From: Paragorgia papillata
Lineage: Eukaryota > Cnidaria > Anthozoa > Scleralcyonacea > Coralliidae
Assembly: GCA_035771165.1 (NCBI GenBank)
Contig: JAWNZC010000446.1
Coordinates: forward strand, 992,001-1,056,000
Reading direction: 5' to 3'
Length of the DNA: 64,000 bases
Notes under the pieces: generated by a model
Database searches by the model: none
Seen by the model: only the letters and a program-made list of their open reading frames with translations
Told to the model about the DNA's origin: nothing
Program-made: the position numbers and the translations under genes
Shown here: positions 12,458-23,532 of the stretch, one piece after another
How the letters are laid out: every line of letters begins with the position of its first letter
Position numbering within the stretch: position 1 is the stretch's first letter

Positions 12458-15400
12458 GAAGAAGACCTATACGTATTTCAACAACTGCATGGATGTCCTA
12501 AATGGATAAATCATTAGTTACTGTACAGTGTACCTACTGATTAATAATCCAAAGTACAATACCTTAATAAAAGTTATAGGTTTTGTGTGAACATCAATCG
12601 AGTGTAATGGTGTGTTGCTGCCACGACCGTCATAGACGTAAATCTTCCCGGAATCTTTCTCTGAGCTTAAAAAGAAACGACAAAATTTAACGTTAAGCAT
12701 AATTGCAAAATGAGTAATCAAAATTGCACTGATCACTCATTAGGGCCGTTTATACGACAAAGACTTGTGTTCGCGTCTTACACAAGCTGTGACCTCTTAA
12801 AAGTGGGTCAGTTTGCGTCTTACAGTGTGTAAGTCGTGTCTTATCGGCTCGTGTATAAACGGGAGTGCGACAGGGGACGTGAGGTCTGCCTATATCAGAA
12901 CATTACTTTTCCAGTATTATCATAAACTAAAATTGCTTTCTCGTTGCTAAGCCTAATTACATATACCTGCGGCAAGATTACATACGGCAAGATTGCGTAG
13001 CCTTGCAGCCTATAGATAGCAACTATTTCAAACTAGCCATCTAATAAAAGTACACTGGCAGTTGAGGTATATATCGTTGAACACAGGCTCACCGCGACCA
13101 ATACAGGGACAAAATATTGGGGAATTGCTGGTCCTTAAACTTCGGCTAGTATGTGTATCAGCATGTATAAATGTTCTTGAGTAAAATGTTTATTGAAAAG
13201 CATTTGGCTCCATCAGTGCATCACTGTTTGGCAACATGACTTTTAGATTGATTTTGAACTATACAATGACCCACGGTATGTCCACGTGCATGTGATATAC
13301 TGTAGGCCCCCTGTAAAACATATTTCCAAAGACTGGTCTGAAAACCATTTTATATGTTAACGTGGTTATTGTTTGGGCATGCACTAATCAGTTTGCAATC
13401 GGAATCTGCCGATTATTACATTAACGGTAAATAATCGGTATAGAACTATCTGTACTTTCCTAAAAGCTATATTTGCAAATCCACACGGCTGCATGTACAT
13501 GTATACACAGCTTCTTAACATTCTAATGGAGTAGCCCCAAATGGAAAATTCCATCCGTAATAACAAATGTTCTCTACTAAAAAACAGAGGCGAAGACCGG
13601 AATTATTATGATTGCGAGAAAATCAGATATTCCGATTCGGGCGAAATACGATATGGATCACGCCACAATCGATGACAAATATCACGAACCTCGTGAAACT
13701 TGTATCGCTTCCTTTGGTTCACAAACCATTGTAGTTTCACGGAAAAAATGCACCGTCACGCAGCTTTAAACGTGCAGACGCGTGTACGCAGTGCGTACCT
13801 ATCTTTTTATAGTCATGAATTATCATGCATGGTCGACGTCTGACAATCACAGCGGCAAATACGACTAAAGGTGCGATTTGCTAACCAATCGTAATGTATA
13901 AACCTTACCAAGCTAGTGCTGCTACGGCAGCTCCCGGTGAAAATATCCACTCGCATTGTCCGGGCTCGTACCCAATTTTCATCATGTTAATCATATCTAG
14001 AAATTAAAAATATATATATTCATGTAAAACATAGCCAACAAAAATAATCATTAGCTTCTGTACGGCTTTGCTGACCATGTACACACGTAAAGGCACACAG
14101 ATTGTCTGCTTATATAGCCTTTTTGAAACTTGTCAACCAGCTGGTATAAAAAAAGTACTCGCTGACGCTCTGTTGCTCCAGATTGCTAAGAGTATACTTA
14201 GTCTAACCTACGAGAAGTTGTTGGCAAGTTTGCAACAAGTAGAACAAGTAGTTTGATAAAAAATACCTATTGCAGGCAATTCCAACAACTTGCTGAAACA
14301 TTGTTTGTGACAAGTTTGCTACAAGGGGAATACCAGAGTAAAACATCAGCGCCACCATCAACATTTATCCCCATCACATTCATCATTATCACCACTGTTA
14401 TCATCGCCATCATCATTATCGTCTCTATCAACATAACCATCATCACCATCATTATCTTTTAACAACAATCACCATAACCATCACATTATCATTACCACCA
14501 TCTGATATCACATCGCATCGTCATCACCAACATTACCACCATCCAACCAGACATTCAGTAGTCCTTCATCTGTATATTGCAAAAAAATACATAAAATATA
14601 CATATTGTATATAATTAATACATGCCTGTACATGTATATACACTAAACAATATTGTTTTGTATACTGCACTTACCGAAATTTACTACATCAAAAACCTTC
14701 AAAGATTTGTCATTTGCAACTGAGCAGAACAAAAGTCCATCGATGCTTGCAGCAGTACAGCATACTGACCCTACAGTAAATTGTGTGTTATTTTAGAGAC
14801 TTAGGCGCGACAATAATTCGTCGTGTAACTCGAACACGCATTATCGCCGCATTTATCCGTCTGACTGAGACGAATTTAATTCGTGTGTCGAATTTAATCG
14901 AGTTATACTACGTCGTAGATATACTACTGTATGTCAGAATAAGTGGCAAAATTACTAGAATTAAATTTAGGTTATTAACGGCCAGTGGCTGCAAAACACA
15001 ATACTATTCTCATTATTATCACAAAAATCAATCTTAATCCATAAACACACAAATAACAACATGATCGTTTTTAGGTAACATTTCTAAAATCGTAACTTTC
15101 AAGCCCTTTTATTAAAAACAATTAAATTTCTTAGTGATCGGAATTCACCTTCAGCAACATGCATGTACAGTATCCTAGCTTCTCACCTAAGTGACATCTA
15201 AAGTGCTTCACAAATTCGATTCCTTCCTCCGTTTTCTTCCAAAATTTCACATGACCATCACAACTGGCAGTAATTAAGAAATCAGTCCTAAGAATGTAGA
15301 AATATTCAAAATTCTGACATTCAACTGTGCAGAATCTTTCAGATAAAATCCAATTGACCCTTCTTAGCACCTAATATTAAATAACTAAAAAGTTAAGGTT

Positions 15401-17307
15401 AGTGTAGACCGTTGGAGGGGGGGGAGGGGGGGGGGGGAAGAATAATACATATAGCGCTCTGTGTATTAACTGAAAATATGTAAACCTACATGTACCTATT
15501 GTTGTGGAGCTAATATAAAATCTCAAAAAGTGTCTGGGATATTTTAAAAATTCAAATACATGTACTGTACTTAAAAAGTTATCACAACTTTACTTCTCCT
15601 ACTGAGTGAGATTCAGGGACATAGCCAGGGGGGAGCTGGGGGAGCCATGGCTCCCCCCTCCTCCCCTTTTGATATAAGACGACAGACATGCAACTACAAA
15701 ACTGATGCAATAACAATTATGTCAAGAAATAAACTGTAAACAGTGTATTCAATCTACTGAGTGTATGCATTTTGAGTATCTACGTGATGTTTGCGTGTTT
15801 TGAGTATTTTATATGACGTTTTTTAACCTTTAGAGTCTGTAAAATCTTCCTCCAAAAGCCAGGAAATGGCATTTCAGTGACTCTCGATTTCAAAATTTCC
15901 CGAGAGAGCATGCCCCCAGACCCCCCTAAAAATTTATTTTGATTTCAGCTCCCCCCTTTCAAAATCCTGGCTATGTTCCTGCTGAGATTTAGGCTTGCCA
16001 AACACCACAGAGACTTTACGGCACAGTACTCTTACTACTCTACTGTACTACTCTACTGGGTCAGGTTGTACAACAGTGTCATTCATGCCTTGAAAAACAA
16101 ACTTAAATTTTATGTGCTAAATGGAGTCATCTACTCTACTCCTCCACTCAGCTGTTGTAACTGACCTCTATTCTACTGCATTTCACCTACACTGTACAGT
16201 ACCATACAGTACAGTAATGTGCTGTACTGTACTGCACTACTGGTGTCTGTATTACACCATGCTGTACTGCAATCTACATACTGCATTTGTGGAATATACA
16301 CCAGTACAACACCATACTGCCATATCTAGACATTCATGATATAAAGACTGACAGAAAGCACAATTTTCTATTTTGTTCTCAGATAGATGGATGTCAACAA
16401 TTATATATACTAACTAGTTTCAAACTTACTTTGTTACTACAATGTGAGTGATAAAATCCCTGTGCATGTAACTTTTCTCATAAGATTCAGAAGATGGTAG
16501 GTTATCAACATACACTTGCTCAAACTCCAGTACTAAAAATATATTTTAATTCATTTGGAAAATAGTTTACGTCAATTATAGTCTGTGTATGCAGTGATCA
16601 ATGCATCATATTGGTATCAGTACATTTGATATAATTGCATATATAATTGACTAAACAGAACAAGATTTAGGGAGAAAAGTATCAAAATTATAGAAAATAA
16701 CATCAATTTAATAGCAATAGCATAGTTTTATTATAAAGCTGACATCAACTTTGTAGACAAAGATGTTTTAATTTAGCACTTGGCAACAGCCTAAGTTGCA
16801 AGTAGTTACTGTACAGTGTCTATGTACAGACTGTACTCTCACAACATATCATGAGTCAAATAGACTGTCTTACATTTAACAAATAAATTCCATTTTGTCA
16901 TGATGCACATTGATATATAAAATATATAATTCTCTTTATGCCGGTGTTGAATGTAATCCGTTTAAAACAAAACTTATTGCCGGGTATAAACAAATTCTTA
17001 AACACAACAGTATATTCTTCAATTAATATTGATCCTTCGTCAGGCTACCATAGTCTAGTGAGCGACTAAAATACAGTGCTAACGAATAGTGTTCAGCGAG
17101 TACTTGGCGGTTTCACAACTTGACGTTCTTCAGGTTCTTAATAGTTGCTCGACATATTAAATTATTAAAGGCCACAAATGTACCTTTCTTTTTCTTAGGT
17201 TTGGTTGGCTGAACCGGTAACGGTCCAATTATCTCCTCATCGCTTTCATTGTCCTCGTTTTCTTCTTCTTTTGCACGTTTTCTGTTTATTGAGGTATCGT
17301 CCGCCAT
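2128..17307 (-). CDS. PPWD1: PPWD1: WD40-repeat cyclophilin-type peptidyl-prolyl isomerase, 14 coding exons
   Basis: Nuclear spliceosome-associated cyclophilin: N-terminal WD40 propeller plus C-terminal PPIase. Coding exons (minus strand, 5' to 3'): 17307-17184, 16532-16430, 15287-15187, 14770-14675, 13996-13909, 12665-12563, 11288-11145, 10749-10327, 9268-9150, 7462-7396, 6155-6070, 5222-5110, 3928-3777, 2271-2128. All have GT-AG borders and compatible phases; they sum to 1,863 nt (620 aa; human about 646). Residues 1-45 are acidic/Lys-rich with the family motif GPLPV. WD40 blades span about 60-430 ([43 protein letters not shown]). The cyclophilin domain, about 466-620, keeps the active-site set: Arg, Phe, Met, Gln in [11 protein letters not shown], Phe in GSQFF, and Trp and His in PWLDNKH. 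The Gly usual before FM is Gln here. Start chosen at the ATGGCG with good context; an in-frame upstream ATG at 17,358 is possible. Exon 10/11 borders have an alternative (7392 with 6145) that also keeps frame. An AATAAA overlaps the stop codon. Confidence 0.95.
2345..2815. mobile_element. MITE family M1 copy with a nested MITE
   Basis: Ends are inverted copies of tggtctggaaactc / gagtctccagaccat. The same element is at 34,206-34,508 (no insertion), 61,466-61,722 (diverged) and 29,938-30,205 (diverged, reverse). The nested piece at about 2,591-2,763 has its own inverted ends (ttgggtttcacccacgtgac / gtcacgtgaaacccagc) and is absent from the 34-kb copy, where cagctcattataggcgc is continuous. Confidence 0.82.
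2868..3240. repeat. MITE-like palindromic stretch (cctgtttatatgatccggg)
   Basis: Several short inverted blocks built from atcccgg/ccgggat and gggatgcc. A similar gcctgtttacaagg...cccgggttaac stretch is at 33,594-33,715. No gene seen. Confidence 0.4.
3659..3758. mobile_element. 100-bp foldback element near PPWD1 exon 13
   Basis: Inverted arms aaggtgagttaatacg...caacatttttcttc and the complement, loop about cgcaacaaaattgcg. It starts 18 bp downstream of the exon 13 donor (3,776) on the gene strand. Confidence 0.75.
4050..4565. mobile_element. Fragments of a TTAA-ended (piggyBac-like) repeat plus an inverted repeat
   Basis: Two copies of ggcgttagacagagtaaaaag followed by ccacaa.aacaatg and an end resembling gaaagggttaa, the typical CCCTTT...TTAA terminus of piggyBac-like MITEs. 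Between them, tgtttgga.actcttatccaaacac forms an inverted repeat. Related fragments lie at 47,175-47,230 and 50,478-50,570. Confidence 0.55.
5846..6004. mobile_element. MITE, near-perfect 160-bp foldback
   Basis: Starts ggctggtttccactcaag and ends with its complement cttgagtggaaactagcc. Inner arms cgcaggacaggaacggac / gtccgttcctgtcctgc. Sits between PPWD1 exons 11 and 12. Confidence 0.88.
6245..6446. repeat. (TAAAG)n pentanucleotide microsatellite, about 40 units
   Basis: Nearly perfect taaag array with one taagg variant near 6,385. The frame across it (repeated LLYFT) is not a gene. Confidence 0.98.
8035..8345 (-). repeat. Inverted partner of the repeat at 1-355, in a PPWD1 intron
   Basis: Reverse complement of the window-start repeat with the same acgagcaggagtgttttatc and gaggaaaacacaaa segments. 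It lies between PPWD1 exons 9 and 10. Confidence 0.88.
8499..9144. mobile_element. Mariner-type MITE abutting the PPWD1 exon 9 donor
   Basis: Flanked by TA (8,497-8,498; 9,145-9,146). Ends CCGGGTGGCGCAAAAAA and its complement; arms over 150 bp with internal copies of ggctaacttaaattttga and tgcatgaaaatgcaa. The exon 9 donor GT is at 9,149-9,148 on the minus strand, so the insertion lies within the donor hexamer GTATAC. No transposase. Confidence 0.88.
9369..9817. mobile_element. MITE with ggccatacacaaaatacgtgacgc ends, split by G-rich runs
   Basis: Left end ggggccatacacaaaatacg (continuing tgacgct) and right end agcgtcacgtattttgtgta (continuing tggc) are complementary. Both flank G-rich blocks (ggggggagggggtatcacaa; cacaggggggggaggggg). 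Intron 8 of PPWD1. Confidence 0.78.
11343..11694. mobile_element. MITE with ctgttcagactaggtgccc ends
   Basis: Left end ctgttcagactaggtgccc, right end gggcgcctagtctgaacag. Inside are repeated gtgcccggg/cccgggcac blocks. In PPWD1 intron 6. Confidence 0.82.
12057..12462. repeat. Complex GAT/GAC/GGT trinucleotide microsatellite
   Basis: About 400 bp of gat, gac, aac and ggt triplets, ending in a pure (gat)n run. A block of about 130 bp (gataatggatgatga...gacgatgacaacg) appears twice in tandem (about 12,109 and 12,243). Poly-Asp or poly-Met frames over it are spurious. Confidence 0.96.
12743..12866. mobile_element. Short MITE-like inverted repeat (gggccgtttatacgac)
   Basis: Ends gggccgtttatacgac and gtgtataaacggg are roughly complementary, with inner cttacac/gtgtaag blocks. 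In PPWD1 intron 5. Confidence 0.5.
14381..14545. repeat. Degenerate (ATC)n microsatellite
   Basis: Imperfect atc/acc triplets over about 165 bp in PPWD1 intron 4. Confidence 0.85.
15615..15985. mobile_element. Non-autonomous DNA element (gacatagccagggggg ends), PPWD1 intron 2
   Basis: Starts gggacatagccagggggg and ends tcctggctatgttcc with C-rich subterminal blocks and gcatgcccccagaccccc. A relative is at 38,206-38,600 (ttcaaaatttcacgggggagcat). Such ends are widespread on non-autonomous hAT-like elements in animals; superfamily assignment is tentative. Confidence 0.6.
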
Positions 17308-17450
17308 CTTGATTTTGAAATATTTGGCCGAGGCCCGAGACTGACAGAGGACTGGCAACGAATCTACTAGTTCTAGTTCCCAGTTTTCTCTTCGTGAGAC
17401 AAAGCGCGCGCGAGTGGCACGGGACTTATAAGCGCCCTGGAGGACATGAT
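17308..17450 (-). promoter_or_regulatory. Probable PPWD1 5' UTR and core promoter region
   Basis: The stretch just upstream of the PPWD1 ATG is richer in GC and CpG (run of gcgcgcgcg near 17,405) than the surrounding AT-rich DNA, as expected for a TATA-less housekeeping promoter. No TATA box is obvious. The same stretch is present in copy B near 25,046-25,170. The transcription start is not visible from sequence alone. Confidence 0.4.
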
Positions 17451-17592
17451 CCTCTCTTCAGCTCCGCAGAGGTTTCGATGGTTTCGATCCGCGTGAGGAT
17501 TCTGAGGCTGAGGAAGAAACCAAACATATCCGACAGCAGTTTCTTCCTCAGCCTCAGAATCCTCACGGAAAACTCTGCGGAGAAGAGCGGAA
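17450..17592. mobile_element. Foldback element with ctccgcagag ends in the PPWD1 upstream region
   Basis: Arms of about 30 bp (ccgtgaggattctgaggctg, continuing aggaagaaac) face each other around 17,530. Outer ends are agctccgcagaggtttcg and aactctgcggagaagagc. Copy B (25,180-25,255) keeps the right arm only. Reading the minus strand gives a protein-like SLDEDINSALLRRVFRED frame, but copy B breaks it. Confidence 0.65.
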
Positions 17593-18080
17593 TTAATATC
17601 CTCATCTAAACTGCAGCGAGGATTCTCCTCAATCATTGAATTGTCGAAAACCCTAAGCCTAACCCTTGCAGTTCGTATAAGAAACTAGCTATATATACAC
17701 TTAATTAACACACTTCACAATATGCAGTCTTAGTCTGTTGTAATTGACACTAAGGCTCCGTTTACACGAGACTGGACGAATGTTTTTCCGTATGAAAATT
17801 CGTCCGGATAGGCCTCGCGTTCACACGAGACCCGCCAAGGCTCGTTTCGGTGTTTCCTTACACATATCACAAGACCAATCCCCACTATTTACTAACTATT
17901 TACTAACCATTAACCCGAAAAGTTTACCCATAACCCCGACAGTTCTCCTCGAACTTCCGTCTAATACGACTCCGTGTAAACGGAAAGGTAAAGTGAACGA
18001 ATTTTTAGCGGAAGCGTGTAAACGTACTTATCCGGACAAATTTTTATCCGGATAAACATTCGTCCGGTCTCGTGATGTGC

Positions 18081-18101
18081 CCCCCCCCCCCCCCCCCCCC
18101 C
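18081..18101. repeat. Poly-C run
   Basis: About 20 consecutive C, repeated at 26,060-26,080 in copy B. Confidence 0.95.
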
Positions 18102-18149
18102 AACTTTGTTGTAAAGTGCCCTTTTTTAATGATAAAACATGTGCCTCAC

Positions 18150-18300
18150 AGGGGCCAGTTGTATAACGCTCTTAACGACAGTTTAACTACCCATCGCGTA
18201 GTTAAATCGTAGTTAATTTCTCAATCGCTAGTTATAATTGGCTAGAATTAAGGTCTAACCGCACTTAAAGGTAAATACTTTTTTATAAAGTCAACCCAGG
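18150..18300. mobile_element. ggccagttgtataa MITE (copy A)
   Basis: Same family as 1,285-1,440; duplicated at 26,130-26,280 as part of copy B. Confidence 0.65.
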
Positions 18301-19551
18301 TGTTTTTTTGAAGCTCTACCCCCTGAACAAAGTACCCTTTCAAAGCTGTGCCCCTCCAGCATCAACTTGTTTTCTATACGCCACTGATTGATACAGATGC
18401 AATATCAAAGCTCTATGAGAGACTGCAACAAGCTGTTTTGCACTAAGACAAAAACAAGTTTAATTAATATACGTAAACATCGGATTAGAAGTAACAGTTC
18501 CGTAATATAGCATTTGGTTAATGTTACTGCAGACTCAATTTTATTGACCTCTATCTTGACCTCCTTTAGTCTCAGCTGATATGTGATAGATATCTACAAC
18601 ATGCAGTCTGACACTATCAAGAGTCAGAAACATGTTTACACTTTACTGACTGAGGGGTCACTAATAAATGTACACAACAACTACGCAAAACATACCATGG
18701 TGCATTCCAAAGCAATCATTTAAATTGAAAACATTCTTTTTATTAAATTTCCTGTTTTTGCATAATCGATACATAGAGCAAAGCGAGGAGCAACTTATAG
18801 TATTAGAATGTTTTCTATATAGCTAGTTAACTTACTATACTTGTGTTTTGTCTCAGTATTTGAATTGGGCACTCAACTTATATTCTCAAAAGATATAATG
18901 TTCGCCAGGCCAGAAAAATGATATCAGTACATTTTTGTGTAATTTTTTTTATGTAAAAATAACAGTCTCACTTTTTAATTATACAATACTACCTGTGTTA
19001 ATTATGTTGATTACGTCATTCTTCAGTAAATTTCAGGGACTATAATATTAATAAGAATATTTTTTGTGATACTGCACGTACTAAGACGTAATTTAAAAAG
19101 TATACGTGCAGTTGAAGCTCTTGTATAAGCGACCACCACGGAGTTGGAAAAATACATGGTCGTAACTAAAGCTGGTCGCTTATACACAGACAAAAATCTC
19201 ACCGGCCAGCCTGTTACAACTTGTGCGTTTTTAGCCGTGTACGCGCATAACTCAAAAACAAGGAAACAGTTCCGTTTGTAAATCCCCAACTAAGGTGGTC
19301 CTTGTGATAGCTGGTTGTTTACGACACTAGTAAACGTCGTCGCTTGGAACACAATGCAGATATGTGTGTTTACCCTTTCAGTTCTACAAATTCAATGTAC
19401 ATGTTTTTCGTCAGTCCGCATGTGAAAGCAGATATGTTTATGCAGATTGACTGCGCATGGAAGAAATTACCCAGTAAGGTTAAAGAATGTCTACAAAATA
19501 CAAAAAAATAAGTAAACCATAATAAGTATTATAAGTATACTGATCGAACGT

Positions 19552-22458
19552 TTGAACTATATTTTAGTTCATTGAACTATATTTTAGTTCATTGAACTAT
19601 ATTTTAGTTCATTGAACTATATTTTAGTTCATTGAACTATATTTTAGTTCATTGAACTATATTTTAGTTCATTGAACTACATTTTAGTTCATTGAACTAT
19701 ATTTTAGTTCATTGAACTATATTTCAGTTCATTGAACTATATTTTAGTTCATTGAACTATATTTTAGTTCATTGAACTATATTTTAGTTCATTGAACTAT
19801 ATTTCAGTTCATTGAACTATATTTTAGTTCATTGAACTATATTTCAGTTCATTGAACTATATTTTAGTTCATTGAACTATATTTTAGTTCATTGAACTAT
19901 ATTTTAGTTCATTGAACTATATTTTAGTTCATTGAACTATATTTCAGTTCATTGAACTATATTTTAGTTCATTGAACTATATTTTAGTTCATTGAACTAT
20001 ATTTTAGTTCATTGAACTATATTTCAGTTCATTGAACTATATTTTAGTTTCATTGAACTATATTTCAGTTCATTGAACTATATTTTAGTTCATTGAACTA
20101 CATTTTAGTTCATTGAACTATATTTTAGTTCATTGAACTATATTTTAGTTCATTGAACTATATTTTAGTTCATTGAACTATATTTCAGTTCATTGAACTA
20201 TATTTTAGTTCATTGAACTATATTTCAGTTCATTGAACTATATTTTAGTTCATTGAACTATATTTTAGTTCATTGAACTATATTTTAGTTCATTGAACTA
20301 TATTTTAGTTCATTGAACTATATTTCAGTTCATTGAACTATATTTTAGTTCATTGAACTATATTTTAGTTCATTGAACTATATTTTAGTTCATTGAACTA
20401 TATTTCAGTTCATTGAACTATATTTTAGTTCATTGAACTATATTTCAGTTCATTGAACTATATTTTAGTTCATTGAACTACATTTTAGTTCATTGAACTA
20501 TATTTTAGTTCATTGAACTATATTTTAGTTCATTGAACTATATTTTAGTTCATTGAACTATATTTTAGTTCATTGAACTATATTTTAGTTCATTGAACTA
20601 TATTTTAGTTCATTGAACTATATTTTAGTTCATTGAACTATATTTTAGTTCATTGAACTATATTTTAGTTCATTGAACTATATTTTTAGTTCATTGAACT
20701 ATATTTTAGTTCATTGAACTATATTTTAGTTCATTGAACTATATTTTAGTTCATTGAACTATATTTTAGTTCATTGAACTATATTTTAGTTCATTGAACT
20801 ATATTTTAGTTCATTGAACTACATTTTAGTTCATTGAACTATATTTTAGTTCATTGAACTATATTTCAGTTCATTGAACTATATTTTTAGTTCATTGAAC
20901 TATATTTTAGTTCATTGAACTATATTTTAGTTCATTGAACTATATTTCAGTTCATTGAACTATATTTTAGTTCATTGAACTATATTTCAGTTCATTGAAC
21001 TATATTTTAGTTCATTGAACTATATTTTAGTTCATTGAACTATATTTTAGTTCATTGAACTATATTTCAGTTCATTGAACTATATTTTAGTTCATTGAAC
21101 TATATTTCAGTTCATTGAACTATATTTTAGTTCATTGAACTACATTTTAGTTCATTGAACTATATTTTAGTTCATTGAACTATATTTTAGTTCATTGAAC
21201 TATATTTTAGTTCATTGAACTATATTTTTAGTTCATTGAACTATATTTTAGTTCATTGAACTATATTTTAGTTCATTGAACTATATTTTAGTTCATTGAA
21301 CTATATTTTAGTTCATTGAACTATATTTTAGTTCATTGAACTATATTTTAGTTCATTGAACTATATTTTAGTTCATTGAACTATATTTTAGTTCATTGAA
21401 CTATATTTTAGTTCATTGAACTATATTTTAGTTCATTGAACTATATTTTAGTTCATTGAACTATATTTTAGTTCATTGAACTATATTTTAGTTCATTGAA
21501 CTATATTTTAGTTCATTGAACTATATTTTAGTTCATTGAACTATATTTCAGTTCATTGAACTATATTTTAGTTCATTGAACTATATTTCAGTTCATTGAA
21601 CTATATTTTAGTTCATTGAACTACATTTTAGTTCATTGAACTATATTTTAGTTCATTGAACTATATTTTAGTTCATTGAACTATATTTTAGTTCATTGAA
21701 CTATATTTTAGTTCATTGAACTATATTTTAGTTCATTGAACTATATTTTAGTTCATTGAACTATATTTTAGTTCATTGAACTATATTTTTAGTTCATTGA
21801 ACTATATTTTAGTTCATTGAACTATATTTTAGTTCATTGAACTATATTTCAGTTCATTGAACTATATTTTAGTTCATTGAACTATATTTCAGTTCATTGA
21901 ACTATATTTTAGTTCATTGAACTACATTTTAGTTCATTGAACTATATTTTAGTTCATTGAACTATATTTTAGTTCATTGAACTATATTTTAGTTCATTGA
22001 ACTATATTTTAGTTCATTGAACTATATTTTAGTTCATTGAACTATATTTTAGTTCATTGAACTATATTTTAGTTCATTGAACTATATTTTAGTTCATTGA
22101 ACTATATTTTAGTTCATTGAACTATATTTTAGTTCATTGAACTATATTTTAGTTCATTGAACTATATTTTAGTTCATTGAACTATATTTTAGTTCATTGA
22201 ACTATATTTTAGTTCATTGAACTATATTTTAGTTCATTGAACTATATTTTAGTTCATTGAACTATATTTCAGTTCATTGAACTATATTTTAGTTCATTGA
22301 ACTATATTTCAGTTCATTGAACTATATTTTAGTTCATTGAACTACATTTTAGTTCATTGAACTATATTTTAGTTCATTGAACTATATTTTAGTTCATTGA
22401 ACTATATTTTAGTTCATTGAACTATATTTTAGTTCATTGAACTATATTTTAGTTCATT
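19552..22458. repeat. 20-bp minisatellite, about 145 units, dyad-symmetric
   Basis: Tandem repeats of ttcattgaactatattttag. Each unit contains TGAACTA-tattt-TAGTTCA, a 7-bp inverted repeat with a 5-nt loop, plus one spacer T. Variants are scattered: cag for tag (breaks one arm pair), tacat for tatat (loop change, arms kept), and single-T expansions near 20,050, 20,685, 20,885, 21,225 and 21,790. A cassette of five variant units (C, T, C, T, tacat) recurs at about 20,401, 21,061, 21,541, 21,841 and 22,261. Confidence 0.97.
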
Positions 22459-23429
22459 GTAGAGCTCTATATATGTGGTAGACTATAGTCTTCATCACCA
22501 AAATGTTTCGTAGTTGTTTGCATGCATGAGAAATTCTGATATTCTGCAGGTACAGTACAATCTACATACTGTAGAATCCCGAAAGTAGCGGCCCCCCTTA
22601 CTTTCGGTTTTATCCATTACCACTACTTATAGCTTTCAACATAGGTATCGTTTTTTGTTGACTCAGTGTTCATAATTAAATTTAATTTGATCATTTGCTC
22701 TGGTGAAGATCTGAGTCAAGGGGTCGAAAGCTAAGCAATAAATAATTAACATCTTTGTTCACCTTACTTACCCAGTTCATGCTTTATCAGATATAAAAAC
22801 ACTCGCTTGGTTGGTTAGGTGCAAGCTGTTGGCCGAGGGGCCTTGGACTGGAGCGAGAAGTGGTACTTGATTTACTTGAATTGAAATCAGGTTAAGATCC
22901 AACCAGGTGGTATCTTGAGCTGACCACCCCATGGGGACAGCTAACACCTTCACACCAAAAAATTAGTGAAGAAAAAAACTTACCATTCTTTTTGAATGGG
23001 AAGGATGGTGGGAGTTTGAAATTTGTGGAGCTCTCGAACTTGTGTGTGACAGCAAGTCGAGCAATAGCGTAGTGTCATTCATGCTTTGAAAAAACAAACT
23101 TAAATTTTATGTGCTAAATGGAGAATCATCTACTCTACTCCTCCACTCAGCTGTTGTAACTGACCTCTATTCTACTGCATTTGACCTACACTGTAGAGTA
23201 CCATACAGTACAGTAATGTGCTGTACTGTACTGCACTACTGGTGTCTGTATTACACCATGCTGTACTGCAGTCTACATACTGCATTTGTAAGAATATACA
23301 CCAGTACAACACCATACTGCCATATCTAGACATTCATGATATAAAGACTGACAGAAAGCACAATTTTCTATTTTGTTCTCAGATAGATGGATGTCAACAA
23401 TTATATATACTAACTAGTTTCAAACTTAC

Positions 23430-23532
23430 TTTGTTACTACAATGTGAGTGATAAAATCCCTGTGCATGTAACTTTTCTCATAAGATTCAGAAGATGGTAG
23501 GTTATCAACATACACTTGCTCAAACTCCAGTA
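23430..23532 (-). pseudogene. Duplicated PPWD1 exon 2 (apparently intact, likely orphaned)
   Basis: Near-identical copy of functional exon 2 (16,430-16,532) with the same AG acceptor and GTAAG donor. It encodes the [11 protein letters not shown]...SYMHRD segment. Because its exon 1 partner is broken it is probably unused, but it could be spliced into the downstream intact gene as an extra exon. Its 103-nt length is not a multiple of three, so inclusion would shift the frame. Confidence 0.85.

Larger units (their letters stand above)
16075..23070. repeat. Segmental duplication copy A (contains intact PPWD1 exons 1-2)
   Basis: Direct tandem duplication with 23,071-28,280. The homology starts at agtgtcattcatgc (16,075 and 23,071), and the distal end gcaatagcgtagtg occurs at about 23,060-23,074 and 28,267-28,280, so the junction shares agtg. 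Matching blocks include exon 2 (offset exactly 7,000 bp), exon 1, the 17,640-19,550 segment and the post-satellite segment 22,459-23,070. Mismatches look like a few percent by eye. Copy A carries the expanded satellite (19,552-22,458) and lacks about 330 bp present in copy B at 25,501-25,828. Confidence 0.93.

Noticed and set aside
12016..12517. Long Asp-rich, Met-rich and Ile/Ser-rich frames on both strands
   Set aside because: All are read-throughs of the GAT/GAC microsatellite inside a PPWD1 intron.
16121..16339. Matching frames in both duplicates (also 23,111-23,329)
   Set aside because: Intronic ctgta/tacag-rich DNA; similarity is due to the segmental duplication.
17373..17636. 87-aa minus-strand frame with SLDEDINSALLRRVFRED
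   Set aside because: Protein-like at first, but it runs through a hairpin arm and is frameshifted in copy B; no family recognised.
19552..22458. Possible CRISPR array
   Set aside because: Contiguous 20-bp units without unique spacers, in a eukaryotic context; a minisatellite.
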